NCBI GenBank assembly: GCA_021806645.1
Contig: JAJZQX010000009.1
Span: forward strand, 1-64,000
Direction: 5' to 3'
Length of the DNA stretch: 64,000 bases
Source: Myxococcales bacterium
Lineage (GTDB): Bacteria; Myxococcota; Myxococcia; Myxococcales; Anaeromyxobacteraceae
In this document: one piece after another, positions 52,973 through 60,915 of the stretch
Position numbering within the stretch: the stretch's first letter is position 1
How the letters are laid out: each line of letters begins with the position of its first letter
Notes under the pieces: generated by a model
Database searches by the model: none
Told to the model about the DNA's origin: nothing
The model's input: the letters and a program-made list of their open reading frames with translations, nothing else
Position numbers and translations under genes: made by a program

Positions 52973-55213
52973 CTATGAGCCGCGGCGGCTCTTGCGCCGG
53001 CGCAGCCGCGCCTCGGCGCGTTCGCGGCGCCGCTGGCGGGCCTGCAGGTCCTCCGGGGTGGCGGCGCGACCGGGCTCGGTCCGCTCGTCGCGGAAGGCGG
53101 GCAGGGCGACGATGAACTCGGCGCCGCCGCCGGGCGGCGACCGGACCACGATGGTCCCCTGGTGGGCCTTGACCAGCCGTAGGCAGATGGCGAGGCCGAG
53201 TCCGGTCCCCTTCTCCTTGGTCGTGAAGAAGGGGACGAAGATCCGCTCGCGCTCGTCCTCCGGGATGCCGGGCCCGGTGTCGCTGAACCGGATCTCCACC
53301 TGGTCGGGGCGGCGCGCCCCTTCTCGCCAGAAGGCCAGCTCGTCGCGGACCACGGTGGTGGTCACGGTCAACCTGCCGCCGCCCGGCATGGCCTGGAAGG
53401 CGTTCTGGGCCAGGTTGATGAAGACCTGCCTCAGCTGCTCGGCGTCGCAGAGGACGCGCTGCGGCTGCCCGGTCAGGTCGGCCACCAGCTCGATGCCGTG
53501 CGGCACGGTGCTCTGCAGGAGCTTCAGGGTGCGAGAGAGCACCTCGTTGACGTCGGTGGGGACCAGGGCGGTCTTCAGCGGGCGGGAGTAATCGAGGAAC
53601 TGGCTCACCACGCCGTTGAGCCTGTTCACCTCGTCCACGACGATCTCGAGGAACTCGCGGTCCTCGACGGGGAGCTTGGAGGGGTCCAGGTACTGGATGG
53701 CCCCCTTGATGGCGGCGAGCGGGTTCCGGATCTCGTGGGCGAGGCCGGCCGACATCTCGCCGATGGCGGCGAGCCGGTCGCGCTCCTTCATCTGCTGGTA
53801 GAGCTTGGAGTTCTCGATCACCAGGGCGCAGCGGTCGGCCACCTCCAGCAGCGCCGCGATCTCGTCGGAGGCGAAGGCCTCCGGGACCCGTTCGTCCCAG
53901 CAGGCGAAGAAGCCGACGGGCCGGTCGCCGGCCGCCAGCGGCATGCAGATGCCGGCCTTCATCGAGGCCATCACGGCGCGCGCGTCGCTGAGCCGCTTCA
54001 GCTCGGCCTCGACGGCCGCCAGCGCCATGCGGCCGGAGCGGGCCACCGCCTCGGCGGGGCCGGCGGGGAGGAGGCGCTGCAGCTCGGCCATGCGGCGAAC
54101 GAGGTTCTCCAGCAGGACCGCCTTCTGTCCGGCCGCGACCGCGGCCATGAGCGCCCGGGCCGCCGCCGGCTCGAGGAAGGCGGCGGGGGCCGGCCCGCGC
54201 GACTCGATGGGGCGAAAGCCCGGCCGGTCCTCGGCGAGCAGCCAGAGCGAGGCGTGGGTGACGCGGCGGGTCTCGACCAGGGCGTCGAGCACCGTCACGG
54301 CCAGCTCGGCGGGGTCGATGACCGTGGCGGTCCGGTCGCGGATCAGCTCCAGCTTCCGGACCAGCTCGTACCGTTCGTTGAAGAGCGTGGCCACCACCCA
54401 CTCCTCGACGCGGTGGCGGAGCGGTTCGAAGAGCGAGAGGATCACGAAGGAGGCGACCACGGTGTTGAAGTAGAAGAGCTCCCGCCGGTCGCCCACCCAG
54501 GAGACCAGGCCCCCGTACACGGTCGCCAGCACCAGGCCGAGCGCGGTGACCACCACGATCTTCCCGAGGAACTCGTGCAGGTCGAGCAGCCGGTGGCGCA
54601 GCAGCGTCTGCGACAGGAAGAACATGTAGATGGTGAGGCTGATGGAGCCGAGCCCTTCGACCGGGTAGTTGACGCTGGCGGGCAGCAGCACCTCGGCGGC
54701 GGAGAGGACCATGGCGACCAGCGCGCCGACGAGCAGGTAGCGGAGGCGGGCCCGCTCCACTCGGGTGGCGGCCGAGCCGAGCCTGTTGAGCAGGACCGAG
54801 ATCACCACCGCCAGGCCGAAGAGGACGTAGGCGGCCACCGCGAAGCGGGCCAGCCTGACGTGGATGAGCGGGGAGGCGGCAACCACCAGTCCGCCCAGCG
54901 AGCCGGCCAGCATGGCGTTGCGGGCGCGCCGGGCGGGGCGGCGGGCCACGCCGAGGAACTCGAGGTAGAAGGCGAGCGCCGCCGAGGGGATGAGCGATCC
55001 GGAAGCGACGGCGAGCCGGTTCCACCAGGTCTCGGCGAAGCCGAACTCGGGCCACCGCAGGAAGCAGATCGCGACCGAGAAGAGCGAGAGGTCGATGGCG
55101 AGGATGGCGAAGACGGTGAAGACGCGCGAGCGGTTCTCGCGCAGCAGCGCCGCCACGGCGAGCGCCAGCGTCACGATGGCGGCGAGCAAGGCGGCCTGGG
55201 TCCGGATGTCCAC
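52973..55213 (-). CDS. Membrane sensor histidine kinase (GAF-HisKA-HATPase)
   Basis: 746 residues from GTG 55213. Eight or so hydrophobic helices fill the first 250 residues, like the 7TM-type input domain of histidine kinases. A GAF-like region follows at about 290-455 (THASLWLLAED, ICMPLAAGDRPVGFFACW). H493 in GLAHEIRNPLAAIKG is the phosphorylated His, then ATPase motifs NLAQNAFQAM, FSDTGPGIP and GTGLGLAICLRLV. The Arg/Lys tail at the end is unusual. It probably phosphorylates the adjacent NtrC regulator. The signal sensed is unknown. The start codon lacks a strong ribosome-binding site. Confidence 0.93.
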   Translation of the reverse strand: MDIRTQAALLAAIVTLALAVAALLRENRSRVFTVFAILAIDLSLFSVAICFLRWPEFGFAETWWNRLAVASGSLIPSAALAFYLEFLGVARRPARRARNAMLAGSLGGLVVAASPLIHVRLARFAVAAYVLFGLAVVISVLLNRLGSAATRVERARLRYLLVGALVAMVLSAAEVLLPASVNYPVEGLGSISLTIYMFFLSQTLLRHRLLDLHEFLGKIVVVTALGLVLATVYGGLVSWVGDRRELFYFNTVVASFVILSLFEPLRHRVEEWVVATLFNERYELVRKLELIRDRTATVIDPAELAVTVLDALVETRRVTHASLWLLAEDRPGFRPIESRGPAPAAFLEPAAARALMAAVAAGQKAVLLENLVRRMAELQRLLPAGPAEAVARSGRMALAAVEAELKRLSDARAVMASMKAGICMPLAAGDRPVGFFACWDERVPEAFASDEIAALLEVADRCALVIENSKLYQQMKERDRLAAIGEMSAGLAHEIRNPLAAIKGAIQYLDPSKLPVEDREFLEIVVDEVNRLNGVVSQFLDYSRPLKTALVPTDVNEVLSRTLKLLQSTVPHGIELVADLTGQPQRVLCDAEQLRQVFINLAQNAFQAMPGGGRLTVTTTVVRDELAFWREGARRPDQVEIRFSDTGPGIPEDERERIFVPFFTTKEKGTGLGLAICLRLVKAHQGTIVVRSPPGGGAEFIVALPAFRDERTEPGRAATPEDLQARQRRRERAEARLRRRKSRRGS

Positions 55214-55283
55214 GCGGGGGGAGCTTACCCTGTCCCAGGGCCGCTTGACCCGCCCACCGGTCCGTCGCAGGCTCGAGCGGCCC

Positions 55284-57524
55284 ATGTCACCGTCACCCGT
55301 CCTGCTCTCGTTCCTGCTCGCGGTTCCAACCGCGTCCGGAGCCATCGGTGAGCGCGACCTGGCGCCGCTGCTGCAGGGGAGGCCGGCCGAGGCCGGCCGA
55401 CTCCTCTCGGACGGGAAGGCGGCCGAGGCCCTCGCGGCACTCGGGGGCGACAGGCGCCCCGAAGCCCGCTTCCTGCGCGCCCTGGCCGAGGAAGCGACCG
55501 GCGCCTGCGCCGAGGCGCTGGTGAGCCTCGACGGCCTGGTCAGGCCCCTCCCGGACATCGCGGGACGCATCCATCGGGTTCGGGGGCGCTGTCTTGCCGC
55601 GCTCGGCCGCCCCGGCGAGGCGGCGGCGGCCTTCGCCAGCGTGCCGCTCGAGTCGGTCGCCCACGGTGACTCCGTGGTCCGCCGCGCCCGCGCCCTCGCG
55701 GCGGCGGGAATGCCGTTGGCCGCCCTGACCGCCCTGGGCGCGGTACTCGACCAGCCGCCGCCGGCGGATCCGGCCCGGCCCGACCCGGCCGCGGCCGCGC
55801 TCGCCCTGGCCGGCCAGCTGCGCGCCCAGGGCACGCCCCCCGACGCGACCGGCGCACGCGTCGCGCTGCTCCGCTGCTGGGCCGACCACCCCATCGCGCC
55901 CGAGGCGCCCGGCTGCCTCGCCGCGCTCGAGGCGCTCCCCGGAGACGCCGGCGCCGCTCCCGACGCCGAGACCGCGGTTCGCCGCGCCGAAGGGCTGGTG
56001 GAGCGGAACCGGAACGCCGAGGCCATCGCGCTGCTGGAGCCGATCGCCAGGGCCGGTCCGCCGCCAGCCGCCGACCAGCCGCTCGCCTGCCGCGCGCACG
56101 CGGCCATGGGACGGGCGCTCAAGCGCGACCGGCAGAACGGCCGGGCGGCCGAGGTGTTGCGGCCCGTGGCGGAGCGGTGCGCCGATCCGGCCATCCGGAC
56201 GCGCGCGCTCTACGTCCTCGCCACCGCGGTCCAGGCCCAGGGCTCCCGCGACGAGGCCATCGCCCTCTACCGGCGCTTCGCGCGCGAGCAACCGTCCAGC
56301 TCGCTGGCCGACGACGCCCTGGTGGCCTCCGCCGAGTTGCTGGCGCGCGCCGGCCGCGCAGCCGAGGCGAAGCAAGCGCTCCTGGAGATCGTCCGCCTCC
56401 ATCCCGGCGGCGACAAGTTCGACGAGGCCCGCTTCCGGCTGGCCTGGCTGGCGCGCCGGGAGGGTGACGCGGCCGGGGCCATCGCGGCCCTGCTCGCCAT
56501 CGAAGAGGACCGGCGCGAGGTCGATCCCTACGAGCACGCCCGGGCCGCCTACTGGCGCGCCGCGCTCCTCTCGACGCGAGGTCCCGGAGGGAAGGCGGCC
56601 GCCCAGGCCATCTGGCGCGACCTCACCGCGGCGGAGCCGGCCGGTTTCTATGCGCTGCTCTCGCGGGCGCGGCTGGAGGGGAGGGTCGGCGTCGCGCTCC
56701 CGGCGCCCCTGCCGGCCGCGGCCGAGGAGCCGTGGCCCATCGATCCGGGTCCACTTCGCGACGACCCGCACTTCCGCGCCGGCCTGCTGCTGCTCCGGCT
56801 CGGCCTGGCGCGTGCCGCAGACGAGGAGCTGCTGGCCATCGACCGGAGCCGTTTCACCCTGGGTAGAGGTGAGCCCTCCCCGCAGGCGGTGCTGCTGGCC
56901 GCCCTGCTGGCGCGTGCCGGCGACCACCGCGAGGCGCACCAGGTGCTGAGGGTCGAGGCCAGGGCGGTGCTGCGCCGGCCTCCCGACGGGGCGGGGCGGG
57001 CCATCTGGGCGCTGGCCTACCCGTCCGCCTACGCGGGGTACGTGAAGCAATACGCCGCGGCGTCGGGCGTCCCGCCCAGCCTGTTGCTGGCGTTGATGCG
57101 CGAGGAGAGCGCCCTCGACCCCGAGGCGGTCTCGGCGTCCGGCGCCATCGGGCTGACGCAGCTCATGCTCCCCACGGCGCAGCAGGTGGCGCGCCGGCTC
57201 AAGCTGCCGAAACCGGACCGGAGGGCGCTCACCGACCCGGAGACCTCGATCCGGATCGGCGCGGCCTACCTCGGCCAGTTGCTCACGGCCTACGGCGGCG
57301 CGCCGGCGCAGGCCCTGGCCGCCTACAACGCCGGGCAGGGGGCGGTGAGGCGGTGGCGGGCCGGCGGGCGGGACGCCGACCTGGACGAGTGGGTGGAGGA
57401 GATCCCGTTCGACGAGACGCGCGGCTACGTGAAGCGGGTGCTCCGGTCCGATGCCTCCTACCGGCTCCTCTCCGGTCGGGACGCCTCCGCGGCCACGGCG
57501 AAGGTGACGGCGCCGCCGCGGTAG
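55284..57524 (+). CDS. Soluble lytic murein transglycosylase (Slt family)
   Basis: 746 residues with a signal peptide (MSPSPVLLSFLLAVPTASGA). A long alpha-superhelical TPR-rich body (about 25-560) like Slt70 leads to a C-terminal lysozyme-like domain with catalytic Glu 608 in MREESALDPEAVSASGAIGLTQLM and the AYNAGQGAVRRW motif. It cleaves peptidoglycan glycan strands to anhydromuropeptides in the periplasm. The MFS gene at the window end resembles AmpG, which recycles those products. It diverges from the kinase gene, with 70 bases between starts. Confidence 0.92.
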   Translation: MSPSPVLLSFLLAVPTASGAIGERDLAPLLQGRPAEAGRLLSDGKAAEALAALGGDRRPEARFLRALAEEATGACAEALVSLDGLVRPLPDIAGRIHRVRGRCLAALGRPGEAAAAFASVPLESVAHGDSVVRRARALAAAGMPLAALTALGAVLDQPPPADPARPDPAAAALALAGQLRAQGTPPDATGARVALLRCWADHPIAPEAPGCLAALEALPGDAGAAPDAETAVRRAEGLVERNRNAEAIALLEPIARAGPPPAADQPLACRAHAAMGRALKRDRQNGRAAEVLRPVAERCADPAIRTRALYVLATAVQAQGSRDEAIALYRRFAREQPSSSLADDALVASAELLARAGRAAEAKQALLEIVRLHPGGDKFDEARFRLAWLARREGDAAGAIAALLAIEEDRREVDPYEHARAAYWRAALLSTRGPGGKAAAQAIWRDLTAAEPAGFYALLSRARLEGRVGVALPAPLPAAAEEPWPIDPGPLRDDPHFRAGLLLLRLGLARAADEELLAIDRSRFTLGRGEPSPQAVLLAALLARAGDHREAHQVLRVEARAVLRRPPDGAGRAIWALAYPSAYAGYVKQYAAASGVPPSLLLALMREESALDPEAVSASGAIGLTQLMLPTAQQVARRLKLPKPDRRALTDPETSIRIGAAYLGQLLTAYGGAPAQALAAYNAGQGAVRRWRAGGRDADLDEWVEEIPFDETRGYVKRVLRSDASYRLLSGRDASAATAKVTAPPR

Positions 57525-57608
57525 GCCGAGCAGGCCGCCGGCCTGGCGGGCCGGCCTCGCCGCGGTCGGTCCCGGAGCCTGGAGCCGTGCTCCACCGGCG
57601 CGCGGTTC

Positions 57609-57638
57609 TTGGACGTCTCCGGGAGCCGGGCGTAAGCT
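57609..57638 (+). promoter_or_regulatory. Possible promoter for the MinD-like gene
   Basis: TTGGAC at 57609-57614 and TAAGCT at 57633-57638 with an 18-base spacer, 8 bases upstream of the ATG. The resulting leader would be almost nil. Confidence 0.4.
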
Positions 57639-57646
57639 CACCGCTC

Positions 57647-58669
57647 ATGGGTGACGGACCGATCCTCAAGCTGGTGCAGCCGCCCGGGCCGGCGACGGAG
57701 TCCCCGCCGCCCCCGGCGACGCGGGGGGGGCCTCGCGGGAAGCGCGCCGACCAGCGCGCCAAGCGCATCCTCTCGATCGGAGGCGGCAAGGGCGGCATCG
57801 GCAAGAGCCTGATCTCCGCCAACCTCGCCATCGCGCTGGCCCGCCGTGGCAAGCGGGTGGTGCTGATCGACGCCGACCTCGGGGGCGCCAACCTTCACAC
57901 CACCCTCGGGCTCGACCTGCCGCGCCGCACCCTCTCCGACTTCATCCTTCGCAAGGTCGAGCGGCTCGAGGACGTGGTCTCCCCCACCGGGATCGAGAAC
58001 CTCGGCCTGGTCTCCGGCGCGCTCGACAACCTCGAGGCCGCCACGCCCAAGCACGCCCAGAAGGTGAGGCTGCTGCGCCACGTGCAGGCGCTGGACGTCG
58101 ACTACGCCATCCTCGACCTGGGCGCGGGCACCCACACCAACGTGCTCGACTTCTTCCTCATCTCCGATCACGGCATCCTGGCGCTGATCCCCGAACCCAC
58201 CGCGGTCGAGAACGCCTACCGGTTCGTCAAGGCCGCCTTCTGGCGGCGGGTGCGGAACGTGTCCCAGGTCTTCGGATACGAGGCGCTGCTGCGGGGCGTG
58301 ATGGACGGCGCCAGCTTCCGCAGCCCGGTCGAGCTGGTCGCCACGGTGGTGGAGCGCGACCCGGAGGCCGGCGCCAACCTGGCCCACCAGCTGGCCGCCT
58401 TCCGGCCGCGGCTGGTGGTCAACCAGGTCCGCTCGCCGCAGGACGCCGAGATGGGCCACGCCGTGGTGGCGGCCTGGCGCAAGTACTTCGGGCTGGAGAT
58501 GGAGTTCCTCGGGGCCATCGACTACGACGACGAGATGTGGCGCGCGGTCCGCCACCGGAGGCCGTTGCTGATCGAGCGGCCGGACGCCCCGGCGGGCCGC
58601 GCCTTCGAGCGGATCGCGGAGCGGCTCCTGCTCGCCGACGCGGCTGGACTGGCAGCGGACCCGGCGTGA
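57647..58669 (+). CDS. MinD/FlhG/ParA-like P-loop ATPase
   Basis: 340 residues. The first 35 residues are a Pro-rich, low-complexity stretch. The ATPase core has the deviant Walker A GGGKGGIGKS at about 44-54, the DADLGGANLHTTLG segment, and DLGAGTHTNVLDFFLISD where a Walker B DxGxG is seen. No C-terminal membrane-targeting helix is obvious. The class includes FlhG/FleN and cell-pole positioning ATPases. It overlaps a J-like/HTH protein gene (GTGA), a likely partner. A run of eight G at 57723-57730 lies in the N-terminal coding part. Confidence 0.88.
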   Translation: MGDGPILKLVQPPGPATESPPPPATRGGPRGKRADQRAKRILSIGGGKGGIGKSLISANLAIALARRGKRVVLIDADLGGANLHTTLGLDLPRRTLSDFILRKVERLEDVVSPTGIENLGLVSGALDNLEAATPKHAQKVRLLRHVQALDVDYAILDLGAGTHTNVLDFFLISDHGILALIPEPTAVENAYRFVKAAFWRRVRNVSQVFGYEALLRGVMDGASFRSPVELVATVVERDPEAGANLAHQLAAFRPRLVVNQVRSPQDAEMGHAVVAAWRKYFGLEMEFLGAIDYDDEMWRAVRHRRPLLIERPDAPAGRAFERIAERLLLADAAGLAADPA

Positions 58670-59553
58670 AGCGGCTCTCGGACCAGACCCTCTACGAGAT
58701 CATCGAGATCTCGGCGGACGCTCCGAAGGAGGAGGTCGAGCGGGCCTGCGATCGGGCCGCCGCCACCTACGGCGCCGGGTCCCTGGCGACCTACACGCTG
58801 GCCTCGGCGGAGGAGACGGCGCTGCTCAGCAGCCGGATCGAGGAGGCCCGGGCGGTCCTGCTCGATCCGGGCGCGCGCGCGCGCTACGACGAGCGCATCG
58901 GCGTTCGTCCCGCGACGCCGTCGCCCGAACCCGACCGCCCGCCCGGACCGACCCTGGTGCCCACGCCGGCGCGGGCCCCGTGGCCATTGCCCGAAGCGGA
59001 GCCGACCACGGACCAGCCGCGCCCCATCTCCCCCGGCCTCCCCGTGGTGGCCCAATCCTCGCCTCCCGTCGAGCCGGGAGCCGCCGCCACGGCCGGACCG
59101 CCCCAGACGCCTCTCGCTGGGCTTGCGCCGGCCCCGCCCGCGGCGTCCGCGCCGTCGACCGCACCAGCTCCCGCGCCCATCCCGCTCACCGTGCCGGCGG
59201 CGCCTGGGCCCATCGCGCTGACCAGGACGGTCGCTCCCATACTCCTCGACCGGGAGGTGGTCGCGCCAGGCGAGCTGACGGTGCCTGACGGGAGCGCCTG
59301 GACCGGTGAGATGCTCCGCCGGGTCCGCGAGTCGCGCGGGATCACGGTGCAGCAGATGGCGGAGCGGACGCGAATCACCCGCCATCACCTCGAGAACATC
59401 GAGCAGGACAGGTTCACGGCGCTGCCCGCTCCGGTCTACCTGCGCGGCATCATCGTGAGCCTGGCCCGTGAGCTGCGGCTGGATGGCCAGAAGGTGGCAC
59501 GCTCCTACCTGGATCGGATGGGAGCCGGGACCGACGGCCAGCCCGGGCGGTAG
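58666..59553 (+). CDS. J-domain-like plus RodZ-type HTH fusion protein
   Basis: 295 residues. The first 75 resemble a DnaJ domain in order (LYEIIEISADAPKEEVERACDRAA, then ARAVLLDPGARARYDERI) but lack the HPD motif needed to stimulate DnaK. A linker of about 130 residues rich in Pro and Ala follows. The C-terminal 80 residues are a RodZ-like HTH_25 domain (LRRVRESRGITVQQMAERTRI, YLRGIIVSLARELRLD). No membrane helix is seen, unlike RodZ. GTG 58666 overlaps the MinD-like ATPase stop, so the two probably act together. The role is unknown. Confidence 0.8.
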   Translation: MKRLSDQTLYEIIEISADAPKEEVERACDRAAATYGAGSLATYTLASAEETALLSSRIEEARAVLLDPGARARYDERIGVRPATPSPEPDRPPGPTLVPTPARAPWPLPEAEPTTDQPRPISPGLPVVAQSSPPVEPGAAATAGPPQTPLAGLAPAPPAASAPSTAPAPAPIPLTVPAAPGPIALTRTVAPILLDREVVAPGELTVPDGSAWTGEMLRRVRESRGITVQQMAERTRITRHHLENIEQDRFTALPAPVYLRGIIVSLARELRLDGQKVARSYLDRMGAGTDGQPGR

Positions 59554-59575
59554 CGCTCCGCACGGGGCAGGTTCG

Positions 59576-59604
59576 TTGACCGGACCCGCGGCCTCTCGTA
59601 CCAT
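59576..59604 (+). promoter_or_regulatory. Predicted promoter of the 88-residue gene
   Basis: TTGACC at 59576-59581 and TACCAT at 59599-59604, spacer 17. The ATG at 59613 follows only 8 bases after the -10 box, so the mRNA would be leaderless. Confidence 0.6.
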
Positions 59605-59612
59605 CGCCCGTC

Positions 59613-59879
59613 ATGGCGCTCATCGAGGCTCCCGAGCAGGCGATGCGGCTGGCCCGGGCCATCTGCTCGGACATCTCGCTCTACAACGAGGAGAAGATCG
59701 TCCGCAGCATCCAGCAGGACAACTTCTTCGACGCGCTCAGGGAGGAGCTGGCCGAAGGGCGGGACCTGTTCAGGTCGAGGGTCACTCCCGACATCTTCGG
59801 CCGCGTCAACTTCTTCGACCGCGCCGTGGTGGACGTGATCCTGAAGCCCAAGGGGCGCATCCGGTCGAAGATCTGGTAG
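59613..59879 (+). CDS. Conserved-looking 88-residue protein, unknown function
   Basis: No family recognised. It looks alpha-helical with charged helices (EEKIVRSIQQDNFFDALREELAEG) and a basic C-terminus (LKPKGRIRSKIW). There is no signal peptide or membrane helix. Codon use matches neighbours and it has its own predicted promoter, which argues for a real gene. It ends 4 bases before the pseudouridine synthase start. Confidence 0.7.
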   Translation: MALIEAPEQAMRLARAICSDISLYNEEKIVRSIQQDNFFDALREELAEGRDLFRSRVTPDIFGRVNFFDRAVVDVILKPKGRIRSKIW

Positions 59880-59883
59880 TGAA

Positions 59884-60915
59884 GTGCCCCGCCCCAGGCA
59901 AGATGGCCAGAGCGAGCGCCAGGTCCCCGACGGTCTCGCCGGGCTGCGGCTCGATCTCGCGCTGGTCCGGCTCTGGCCCGAGCTGACGCGCGCCCGGGCC
60001 CAGCGGCTCATCGACGAGGGCCATGTGATCGTGTCGGGGCGGGAGGCGCGAGCCTCGGCGCGCCTTCGCGGTGGCGAGTCCGTCTCGCTGACGCTGCCGC
60101 GACCCGAGCCGTCCGGGCTGGTGGCGCAGGACCTCCCGCTCTCCGTGCTCCACGAGGACGCCGACCTGCTGGTGCTCGACAAGGCTGCCGGGATGGTGGT
60201 CCACCCGGCGCGCGGCACGCCGGCCGGGACCGTGGTCAACGCGCTGCTCCACCGGTTCGGCGACGGGGCGCCAGGCGGCGAGCGGCTCGGGCTGGTCCAC
60301 CGGCTCGACAAGGAGACCTCCGGCTGCCTCGTGGTGGCGAAGCGCGAGGCGTCGCTGGCGGCGCTGCAGGCCGCCTTCAAGGCGCGCACGGTGGAGAAGA
60401 CCTACCTCGCCCTGGTCCACGGCGCGCCGGCGGACGAGGGGCGGCTCGACACGCCCTACGGTCGCCACCCGCGTGACCGGCTTCGCTACACCGGCCGGGT
60501 CGCCAGCGTGCGGCGGGCCGTCACCGGGTGGCGCGTGCGCGAGCGGTTCGGTGACGCGGCGGCGCTGCTGGAGGTCGCGCTGGAGACGGGCCGGACGCAC
60601 CAGATCCGCGTCCACCTCGCCGAGGCGGGCCACCCGCTGCTGGCCGACGCCGTCTACGGAGGACGGCGGCGCGAGGCGCGGCTCGACGCCGGCGATCCGG
60701 TCCGGCGGGCGGCCGAGGCGATCGGCCGGCAGGCGCTCCACGCCTGGCGCCTGGCGTTCGACCACCCGCGCACCGGGAAGCCGCTGCGCTTCGAGGCGCC
60801 GCTCCCCGCCGACCTGAAGGCGGGGCTGGCTATCTTGCGGAAGGCGGCGAAGAGGTCGGCGAAGGGTCCGGCGGCATCCGGCACTGGACGCGGATCTGGC
60901 GCAGGCGGTCCTTGA
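59884..60915 (+). CDS. rluD: RluD-family pseudouridine synthase
   Basis: 343 residues from GTG 59884. N-terminal S4 RNA-binding domain (about 18-80: LRLDLALVRLWPELTRARAQRLIDEGHVIV) and the catalytic domain with D142 in HRLDKETSGCLVV. The ETGRTHQIRVHLAEAGHPLLAD segment is typical of the RluA/RluC/RluD family. RluD-type 23S rRNA modification is likely; the exact uridines are not certain. The C-terminal 25 residues are basic and low complexity, and the gene's last 86 bases overlap the convergent peptidase gene. Confidence 0.88.
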   Translation: MPRPRQDGQSERQVPDGLAGLRLDLALVRLWPELTRARAQRLIDEGHVIVSGREARASARLRGGESVSLTLPRPEPSGLVAQDLPLSVLHEDADLLVLDKAAGMVVHPARGTPAGTVVNALLHRFGDGAPGGERLGLVHRLDKETSGCLVVAKREASLAALQAAFKARTVEKTYLALVHGAPADEGRLDTPYGRHPRDRLRYTGRVASVRRAVTGWRVRERFGDAAALLEVALETGRTHQIRVHLAEAGHPLLADAVYGGRRREARLDAGDPVRRAAEAIGRQALHAWRLAFDHPRTGKPLRFEAPLPADLKAGLAILRKAAKRSAKGPAASGTGRGSGAGGP

